The translations under genes were made by a program, and so were the position numbers. Below the pieces are notes generated by a model, which saw only the letters and a list, made by a program, of their open reading frames with translations, was not told the DNA's origin and ran no database searches. From positions 3,844,001 through 3,908,000 of the forward strand of contig NC_057316.1 of assembly GCF_000687475.1 (NCBI RefSeq): a stretch of DNA of 64,000 bases, written 5' to 3'. How positions within the stretch are numbered: the stretch's first letter is position 1; every line of letters starts with the position of its first letter. This stretch comes from Ustilaginoidea virens (taxonomy: Eukaryota; Ascomycota; Sordariomycetes; Hypocreales; Clavicipitaceae). Shown piece by piece: positions 55,800 through 64,000 of this stretch.

Positions 55800-56639
55800 G
55801 ATGAAAAGTGTATTCCAATTGTCGGAATCGCTGTCGCAAGGTGCCCAATTGGGCACCAATTGGGCATATTGCGACGGATGTGCCGCGCACACCCGATGCG
55901 CACGATGTGGCCACTTTGGCCCCTTTTGCCCCTTTACCCCTAAGCCCGGTAGGGCACGCGGGCAGCCCGGCCCGACTGCGCCGATGCACGTAACAGCAGC
56001 ACGCACAAAAAGGCCACATCGTATAATTACCCTCTTTTGCTTCCTTTCTTTCCTTTTAGATAGTCAGTTATTAGTAAAGTTAATGAATCCTTTACTTAGT
56101 GACCTTACGGTATATAATACCACGCGCGCGACCCTACATATAACTAGGTACCCCGAGTTTATATCAATACTAATCAGTAGTAATAACCACCACTCATAGG
56201 ATAATTATATCCCGTAAAGAATGGTGCATCATAGATTAGTAAGATATTGATTTCGAAGAGGCAGTTAAGCTTCCTTAGCTGTATTAACTAGAGGGAGAAT
56301 GATTTATGACCTCTCCTTCCCCTTATTTATTACGAGGAAGAATAAGATACGCTAAATATCACAATATTTGCAGATACCCTTAGTATCTAGGAAGAACGAT
56401 TTATAACCTCTTCCTATTCTTTCTTTTTTTTACCACTACGGTAAAAGCCCCCTCGAATCTTGCACTCCTTACAAGAGTGAATCTTATACTCCTTACAATA
56501 CATCCCCCCCCCCCCCCCCTTCTTCAAACCCTTATCTTAACACTATAGCCTTATTATTATTAATACTATAATAACCACAAGAGCTACCTAAGAGGATATA
56601 ACGGTTTGCCTCACTCTTTGACGATAATTAGACTAATGC
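55800..56639. other. Transition into TA-rich decayed repeat DNA
   Basis: After a short GC-rich piece (55830-56010) with TTGGGCACC doublets, the sequence becomes TA-rich with little CpA, as in the transposon relics to the right. A C-run lies at 56505-56518. It may be the 5' LTR or leader of the older copia element, but no second LTR copy is in the window to prove it. Confidence 0.45.
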
Positions 56640-58470
56640 TATAGAGCCCGTCGACCCTAATAATACTACGAATGTATAGCTATATAACTGTATTGCGTTC
56701 CTTATAGATACCTATAAGGAAAATACTTATCTAGATGATAATCTCTAGGAATAATTCCGCGAAGATTATAGCGAGTAGAATGAGGCCCTATTCTGCTATA
56801 TTAACGCTTAGGTTTTACGGCAATTCCGCTTAATATTATGAGAATGCGGCGTATATATTAGAGTATCGGGTTCCCTAATAATACCAACCCTACTTAAATG
56901 CCTTTAATAACAATAGAATCTACAATAGCCTTAAGAGGAAGTAATCCGGCAATTTGCTCGCAGTGTATTCCTATCCCGGCTTAACCCTACTAGGGAAACC
57001 TTACTACCTATCGGTAATACCAAGCAAGAGATATAAAGGCTTTAAAATACGCCCTCATACATACGCATAAGGCCCTCATTATTATTATTATAAGCCCCTA
57101 TAATAGTTATACGAATACCATCACTAAGGCTTGCGTTATAGCTCTTATAAGCCCTATTAACGCTAAGGAACTTTATCATATTAATAGCACGATCATAGTT
57201 ATAATAACCTATTATCCCCCCCTCTATATCGAAAAAGCCCTTTAACCCTACCCCTACCGATAAAGAAAAAGGCCGGTCCTAACAACTAAAAGGGAAGACG
57301 CCTATTTATAATAGGCCGCTATTCGAAATAGGGGAAAGCTCCTATTATTAATAACAATATGCAATAGCCGATAATTATAGCCTATAAGACCGACCCGATC
57401 AAATATATTACTCTAGGGATTATACCCCTAGCCGGGCTAGCCGAAGCGGCTATTTTAATGCCCCTTAAGGTTATAGTATACCTAATAGAGGTCAAGTTAT
57501 AGGCCCTAATAATATGCTTCTTTTAATAGAAGGCCCCAATAATAATAATACCCTTTAAGCCAATACCGCTAATACCGCCTATAATACCAGATATCGGGCC
57601 TAAATGCCTCATCCGATAATACTAAAAATAGGCACGGCACCTAGCCCTTCCCGTTAATATCGGCCTACTTAGGCCAATAAACAGACCGTTTTAATAAGAG
57701 GACCGGTAAATCTAGACCGACCCGGGTTATAGGATAAACCAGCTAGAGATCCCGCCAGCCTACCGTAAAACTACCGGCAAGCTATTCTAAAATACCCTCT
57801 AGAATACCCCTAAGGTTATACCCGAAAAGCCTATATAGAGGCCGGGTTTAACTAAGAAGATTATTCTCGAATTAGGTTTAATAATATATCGAAGAAGATA
57901 TCTAACCTCTTATATAGCTATCGTATAAAGGATAGATATAGCAGTAAAATAGATGACTTTATTATACTAAAAGTTATCTCTTTTAAGAGCAAGTACCGCC
58001 TATTAGGATTACCCAATAATGCATTAGCTAGAGCCTTCTAAATTATACTTATTGGCGATACTAAGACCTTTTATTTTAATAATATTGAACGCATTCGTAA
58101 TACCCTTACTTTTAACGATATAATCCGTAAAGTTAAAAGCTATTTCGAAAATAAGAGTATAGAGTAATTCTATTTGCACTATTAGAATAGAACAACACTC
58201 TAATTAACCATCGCGAAATACCCTAGTAAGTTAAAGTTAGAATGCCTTAATATCCTACTAGAGGAACTTTAATGCCTATATTGTAGTCTTTTTCCCCCTT
58301 TTATAGCTAATATAGAGCTTTATCGATAAGTCCTTAATACTATAAGGGATACCCTTAAGTATAGCCAAGCGCTATATCGATATGCCCTTATATTCGAAGG
58401 CATCGCCGCTAACCTATAGCGATCCCTTTCTATCTATAAGTTAATTTATATAAATCAATAGCATTATTTC

Positions 58471-59190
58471 TGTTAAAATCCTATAGTAGCCTACTAGGCT
58501 GCTGGCCTAATACCCTACTGGCTTACTGACTTTTTGGCCCTTATACCGCCTCTTAGACTTACGGTAGTCTTTCTTACCTTAGGCCTTTGCCTTTTACCTT
58601 AAGGATTTTCAGTGGATTATTTACTGTATATCAAGTAAGGTAGGCCTTGTTAAAAAGGTGTGGCATTGCTAAATTAGCGTGGTGGGCCTACTAGTGTGGT
58701 GGCGGCCTACTAGTGTGGTGGCTAGTCTACTAGTGTGGTGGGTAGTCACTAGCGTGGTGGCTAATTACTAGTGCGGTGGTTAGGGTGGTTAGAAAGGCCG
58801 GATATAGTGGGGCTGCTGACGTATCATATACGTGGCATAGTGAGCATTACGGGGAGCTATCTTACTGGCTACCCTGAATGCCTGGGCCCACCCCTCCTTC
58901 GTGTATATATAGGATAGCTTTCCCCCTTCTTTCTAGATAGTTGAAGGGTAGCACAATCGAGTCTGTTAATGCACTATATGCCTCTTAACTTCCACCTTCC
59001 TTGCGTTTCTGGTTATCTTATATTTGCCTTGCCTTTACACTTGCCCTGCTTTATAGCACTTGTATAGTCTTAGGACTTAGTGAAAAATCTAGTATTTATA
59101 CTAAGATTAGTTCACAGGTCGCAGACAGTCTTGTGCCATCTAGCTAGCTAGTAAGGCTCTGCTTTTATAGTGACCTTGAGAATTGCAATA
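58471..59190 (+). mobile_element. Solo LTR with perfect 5-bp target-site duplication
   Basis: A 720-bp sequence starting TGTTAAAATCC and ending AATTGCAATA is flanked by ATTTC on both sides (58466-58470 and 59191-59195). It is nearly the same as the LTR at 60922-61676. It sits inside the Gag region of the older copia relic, whose reading resumes beyond it. A TATA-like GTATATATAGGAT lies near 58903. This is what remains after LTR-LTR recombination of a full insertion. Confidence 0.88.
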
Positions 59191-60921
59191 ATTTCCTTTA
59201 ATAATAACATTACGATATTAACGATATTGTTAATGATAATATAGCATTATTTATAGACCGTAAATATAGTTAATCTAACAATTGGTACTAACGCCCTTAA
59301 CGCCGATTCAGCCCACAGAAGCAGTATCAACAGTAATAACAAAATCGCGCCTTTTTATTTAGGCCTCGTCAAAGAAGATACTTCATTTGCAATAAATTAA
59401 GGTATTAATTATCTAACCATACTAATAAAGAGCAATAAGAATTAAAGGCATAATAGCTAAAGAACCGCTCTAACCGGACCGCCCCTAATGATAGGAAATT
59501 CCGCATTTTCCTATAAGAATACAAAGGGACTGCCGATTAAGACCTTAATGATGCCGATTTTGACGATATTACTAAAGATATTAAAGTAATAATAATAAGG
59601 GTTATAAATTAAGATACAAAGGACGCTATCGCACCATAAATTACAGCCACTTAGTATTTCTTAGCCCCTACGCAAATAGAACCATTACCTTCTTTATCTA
59701 TCGTAATATTGTAAGCCCTGCAGGATGAATTATGCCGACACGCCTTCCTATAAATTAACCCCTTCCGAATGCCCTTACTACTACCAGACCGAAATTCTGC
59801 CTTTTTAGAAGAAGAATACTATAGTAACCACACCTTCTGCGGAATCCTACCGGATACTAGCGCCTCTAGCCTATTAATAGTAGGCCTAGGTTAAGCAAAG
59901 GCCCTAATGAGATTGATAAAGTCCCTAACTATCAAGGCGACTAACAAAAAGCATATAGTAAACTTTAGCGCTAGCTCTACTATATCTTCCGGTATACTAA
60001 ATATTCTAACGATATTCGGTAATATCCCCTTCTATATCTTTAATAGCAGTACCCCCTTCCTTTATTCTATTACGGATATAGATAGGATAGGCATAAAGCT
60101 TAATAATATCGATAACCTATTAATCTAAGGGGATATTAAGGTCCCTATTATTAGGAAATAGGGATATCTATAGTAGACTCTTAATGCTATAGATACTATA
60201 GCCTTCTATCTATCGTTATAGGAAATCCATTAGCTATATCGTCGATTTAGGCACCCCTCTATTAATAGGCTCTCTAAATTGCTTTAATAGGCTGGTTATA
60301 ATAATATTAACCGCAATATCATCAAGAGCATCACCTATATATACTATTAATACTAGATGAATGTAAAGGCACCTAGCCGATTTAAATTCATACTTAAGGA
60401 TAATAATACTAGCCAATTCAATTATAAGATTATCATTAATATCCTTTATATTAATAATCGGCCGGTATTATATATTATAGATGCCGCGATAAGCTTCCAG
60501 GCAGCTAGATTTCTTAATCTATAAAGGCAGAAGGCCTATAATATTTAGAATGCCCTTAAGGAATACTAGATTAATACCTACATTAGCCTACCGGATTGGA
60601 TAGTCTACAATGCCAGACCAAACTTTGCTTCCGCTAAATTCTATTATAATGCCCGGCTTCTATCTATTAATATAGATGAAATTCCTATAGAAGCCTATAA
60701 TAGCATTAGCAAAATCGAAAGATACTATGCCCCATTACGCCGAGCCTATACTATTATTAATAATAAAATAGGCGACTAAATAATAAAGGAATAGAAATTA
60801 TAGCTTGCTATAAAAGCTATTAATGATTCCGCTAGACCTAATGGCCTAATGCTTATATTATTAGTCTTTGGAGCGTATCCTCAACTTATAGATAACTTAC
60901 TGCCTAGCCTATTAGTATCAT
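59188..60921 (+). pseudogene. Copia protease-integrase remnant
   Basis: The clearest part is the integrase core: RFKFILKDNNTSQFNYK, then LYINNRPVLYIIDAA (first Asp), FQAARFLN, LPDWIVYNARPNFAS (at the second acidic position), IEAYNSISKIERYYAP (with the Glu) and LRRAYTIINNKIGD, followed by VFGAYPQL. An HHCC-like start (FRHPSINRLSKLL) lies near 60245. At least five in-frame stops occur. It belongs to the older relic and is not functional. Confidence 0.75.
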
Positions 60922-61676
60922 TGTTAAAATCCTATAGTAGCCTACTAGGCTGCTGGCCTTATGCCCTACTGGCCTACTAACCTTCTGGCCCTTATACCGC
61001 CTCTTGGACTTATGGTAGTATTACCTTAGGCCTTTGCCTTTTACCTTAAGGATTTTCAGTGGATTATTTACTGTATATCAAGTAAGGTAGGCCTTGTTGA
61101 AAAGGTGTGGCATTGCTAAATTAGCGTGGTTGCCTACTAGCGTGGTGGCGGCCTACTAGCGTGGTGTGGCATTGCTAAATTAGCGTGGTGGCCTACTAGC
61201 GTAGTGGCTAGTCCACTAGTGTGGTGGTTAGTTACTAGTGCGGTGACTAATTACTAGTGCGGTGGTTAGGGTGGTTGGAAAGGCCGGATATAGTGGGGCT
61301 GCTGACGTATCATATACGTAGCATAGTGAGCATTACGGGGAGCTATCTTACTGGCTACCCTGAATGCCTGGGCCCACCCCTCCTTCGTATATATATAGGA
61401 TAGCTTTTCCCCTTCTTTCTAGATAGTAGAAGGGTAGCACAATCGAGTCTATTAATGCACTATATGCCTCTTAACTCCCACCTTCCCTGCGTTTCTGGTT
61501 ATCTTATATTTGCCTTGCCTTTACACTTGCCCTGCTTTATAGCACTTATATAGTCTTAGGACTTAGTGAAAAATCTAGTATTTATACTAAGATTAGTTCA
61601 CAGGTCGCAGACAGTCTTGTGCCATCTAGCTAGCTAGTAAGGCTCTGCTTTTATAGTGACCTTTAGAATTGCAATA
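60922..61676 (+). repeat. 5' LTR of the second copia element
   Basis: A 755-bp LTR, TGTTAAAATCC to TTGCAATA, collinear with the solo LTR but with an extra block of about 35-40 bp in the GTGGTGGCCTACTAG tandem region (61120-61270). The promoter-like CGTATATATATAGGATAGC lies near 61388. Confidence 0.88.
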
Positions 61677-61688
61677 GGTTATGAGCCC
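61677..61688 (+). other. Putative primer-binding site GGTTATGAGCCC
   Basis: It directly follows the LTR end, where reverse transcription primes. The sequence resembles the primer-binding sites I know from fungal copia elements; the tRNA partner was not determined. Confidence 0.6.
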
Positions 61689-62074
61689 GGTTTTTACTTC
61701 TTTGTTTTAACCCTACCTTTTTGTATTCACCCCTTGGTCTCTTTTGCTTATTAGTACTACTAATATAGCTATCCTTTAGTATCTTCGGCTTACCCTTATT
61801 AACTTCGGCTTACCTATTATCACCTTTGGCTTACCCTTATTACCTACGGTATTACCCTGCGGCAATCAACGGCGTACCTAACGGCAACTTACGGCGTAAC
61901 ATCACGGCACTTTTAGCGTAACCTTACGTTATTTTCGGCGTAACCTACAGCACCTACGGATTTTATAGTGTGATATCCACCATACTATACCACTGTATAA
62001 TACCTTTGCACCTAGTGTACGACACCTACTGCACTGTACGGCACCTGTTATACTCTTCCACTTATAGCACTTTT

Positions 62075-62175
62075 GGTACGGCATTTACGGCACCTTTTAT
62101 ATTACGGCACCTATAGCACCTACGGCACCTACGGTACCTACGGCACTTACGGCACCTTTATATTACGGCACCATA
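62075..62175 (+). repeat. ACGGCACCT short tandem repeats in the copia leader
   Basis: Roughly 9-bp units (CTACGGCAC with variants) repeat through the leader between the primer-binding site and Gag. They create an apparent GTYGTYGTY frame that is not a gene. More diverged units begin near 61790. Confidence 0.8.
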
Positions 62176-62442
62176 TAAGCACCTTGAATACCAATGCTAT
62201 AATACGGACTTGCACAACGCCTACGGCATCCGTGCTTTTTTATATTGAGACCTGCCGCTATATTCTGCGGTTACCTTTTATAGTAGGCTACTAGCCACTA
62301 TATTTACTAGCTGTCTAGCTAGTTACTCGGCTATTTTACCAATTATTCGACTATTTTGCTAGCTATTTAGCTAGTTATTCTTCTGTTTTTATAACTATCG
62401 GCACTATTTTTCAACGGATTTTTTAAACCCTTTTTGCCCACT

Positions 62443-64000
62443 ATAGCAGAGTTAGGATCCTATAAGGTCCCTAAATCCAATACTGAAGTTAATACTAATG
62501 CATAGCTACAGCTAGATATAGACGATATGAAATCCCAAATAAATATACTAACTGACCTTATATAGGGCCTAGTTAGTAGGCAAAATAACAACACCTAGGC
62601 TACCTAGGCTACTAATAAGAAGACTACTAAAGCCACTAAAGCTAGACCTTCTACTAAGACTACCACTAAAGATAATAATAGTGAAGCTGACGTTATAGAA
62701 ATCGACTAACCTTCTACTCCTATAAAATATAAGGGTAAAGAGCCTATTTATATAACGCCACTAATAATTATCACCAACCAAATTAGTGATGGGGCTATTA
62801 AGGAATTAGCTAAGACTGCTAACCGCTTTAAGGAGTCCCAAAAGCTAAAAAGCCCCTATAATTTCGACCAGTAGAAGCAGGCCCTTACAATACAACTCAG
62901 GGCCTTTAAAATAGCTAATTTTGTCAACGACCCCTCTATAGTAAGGCACTTTGATGAGTCTAAGCAGGCACTTTTACTACTAATGCTAAAGAATAGCTAT
63001 AGTAAAGAAGCTATAGAGGCTATAGACTAGTGTAATAACCTAGAGGAAGCCTACCTTTTACTAGTGGCCCAGTACTACCACTCACCAAAAGTACAGTAGG
63101 CACACTTATACCCTACGTTTCACACCCTTATATTTACCGGTTATAAAGGCACTTTAGAGGCTTTTAATAGCGAATTTAACAGCTATATATCTCGCCTCAG
63201 AATCCTAGGTTCTAAGATCGACTCTTTTAACTAAGTTAACCAGTATCTTTAGGCTGTAGAGGGGGTATTTATCCGCTGGACTGAACGCCAACGCTCTATA
63301 ATTAGGGCTTATAGCGCCTAAGGTGTTATTAACAGCAGCAAATTTAACCTCCAGTATTTTATGGTTGACCTACTAGAAGAATAGCATTCTAAAGGGTCTA
63401 ATAAGGTAGCTACTAATAATAACCCTAAGCAGCTCAAGGCTTCCAAGGACTCTAAGAATAAAGGGTCTACTAATACCGCTTCTACTACTAATAATAGCAA
63501 GAATAATTCTACTAATAATAGGAAAAAGAAATAGCAACAGAAGAAGAAATAGGACTGCAGCAAACAGCAAGATATTGAGGCTTTTATTATAGGCAACTAT
63601 AATACTCAGGATATTAACATATCTTATTCTTCTTCCTCTATATCCACTAATATAAGCTATAGTGCTAAATCAAGCGGTAGGACCCCTAAGGATGCCCTCC
63701 TTTACGATACAGGCTCCACTTGTCATATTATTAATAATAAGAAGTATTTCACCACTTTTCACCACTTTAAGAAGGATGATAAGCCTATTATTACTACTGG
63801 TGGTGGCCCTATTTCCCCTACTAGTTGGGGCACGGCACGATTTACTATACTACAGGGCGTTAATCCCACCAAATAGGGTATTATAGAGCTCAAGAATGCC
63901 CTATATATTCCTACCTTAGATATTAATATTATTAGCGGTATAAAGCACTATGCCGCTAAAGGGATATTAATTAAAAATCAGCTTTAGTTAGTAAGCCGTA
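62443..64000 (+). pseudogene. Copia Gag-protease frame with RIP-like stops (partial)
   Basis: One continuous frame reads from 62443, where ATA stands in front of AELGSYKVPKSN, the usual start of such Gag proteins, so the start codon seems lost by G-to-A change. It continues through KSPYNFDQ, FKIANFVNDPS and FNSEFNSYISRLRILG to a copia protease with LLYDTGSTCHIINNKKYF (about 63697-63759). About fifteen in-frame stops, all TAA or TAG, interrupt it; most could arise from CAA, CAG or TGG by C-to-T change on either strand. It is cut by the window end before integrase. Not functional as it stands. Confidence 0.75.

Larger units (their letters stand above)
56640..60921 (+). mobile_element. Older Ty1/copia retrotransposon relic (RIP-like decay), interrupted
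   Basis: Stop-riddled plus-strand translation shows, in order, a Gag region (about 57850-58470; SNLLYSYRIKDRYSSKIDDF and KSYFENKS), a zinc-knuckle remnant (near 59380; FICNK then SNHTNKE), a protease remnant (near 59845; GILPDTSASS) and an integrase (60190-60900). The order Gag-PR-IN is that of copia elements. Gag is interrupted by a solo LTR at 58471-59190. The element ends abruptly inside or just after integrase at 60921, where another copia element begins, so its reverse transcriptase would lie beyond that insertion. Stops are mostly TAA/TAG and CpA is scarce, as RIP would leave it. Confidence 0.75.
60922..64000 (+). mobile_element. Second Ty1/copia element, 5' part, runs off the window
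   Basis: The element opens with an LTR (60922-61676), followed at once by a primer-binding-like site GGTTATGAGCCC (61677-61688), a leader with ACGGCACCT repeats, and a Gag-protease frame that runs to the end of the window. It is inserted at the end of the integrase of the older relic. The five bases before the LTR are ATCAT; the matching duplication would be beyond 64000. Its LTR is the same family as the solo LTR at 58471. Confidence 0.82.

Noticed and set aside
58471..61676. One LTR retrotransposon with LTRs at 58471 and 60922
   Set aside because: The left LTR has its own ATTTC duplication, no primer-binding site follows it, and the sequence between continues the older Gag-PR-IN relic; a primer-binding-like site follows the right LTR instead.
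62073..62294. Small open frame with GTYGTYGTY repeats
   Set aside because: It is a by-product of the ACGGCACCT repeats in the copia leader.

Overview
The window is nuclear DNA of a filamentous ascomycete (Pezizomycotina), most likely a hypocrealean Sordariomycete. Introns are short (about 50-130 bp) with GTRAGT-type donors and CTAAC/CTGAC branch points. The recognisable proteins are typically fungal, and the right-hand end carries retrotransposons decayed in the manner of repeat-induced point mutation (RIP). Species cannot be fixed from sequence reading alone.

Layout. Positions 1-12.7 kb hold housekeeping genes: the 3' end of a BAG-domain protein, ribosomal protein uL13 (RPL16), a Sec72-like TPR protein, a small hypothetical gene and the AP-2 mu subunit, with a gene-poor stretch at 6.1-11.2 kb. 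After another gene-poor stretch and an AT-rich island (15.5-16.4 kb) comes the first of two giant adhesin genes (16.5-23.5 kb). The second lies at 35.7-41.9 kb behind its own AT-rich island (35.0-35.6 kb). Between them lie a PLD-type phosphodiesterase, two convergent secreted cysteine-rich proteins built from one shared module, a thioesterase-like protein and a secreted GH28 pectinase-type enzyme. Downstream of the second adhesin are a secreted protein of unknown family, a decayed nuclease-like relic, an acetamidase-type amidase with seven exons, Mn superoxide dismutase, a secreted Ser/Thr/Pro-rich protein and an ARMT1/DUF89 damage-control phosphatase. From about 55.8 kb to the end the DNA is TA-rich, RIP-like Ty1/copia sequence with nested insertions.

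The most interesting feature is the adhesin pair. Both have the same three-exon structure with two phase-2 introns, a signal peptide, a WSC-like cysteine domain split by the second intron, about 40 tandem copies of a 40-residue Thr/Pro/Ser-rich repeat, and C-terminal GLEYA-type domain(s): two in the first gene, one divergent copy in the second. Neither shows a C-terminal GPI signal. With the secreted proteins around them they look like a surface and host- or substrate-contact locus; this reading is inference. The internal repeats, the poly-C run in front of a splice acceptor and the AT-rich upstream islands are plausible sources of strain-to-strain variation.

Gene models were built by hand from splice signals and remembered family alignments. 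No database search was run.
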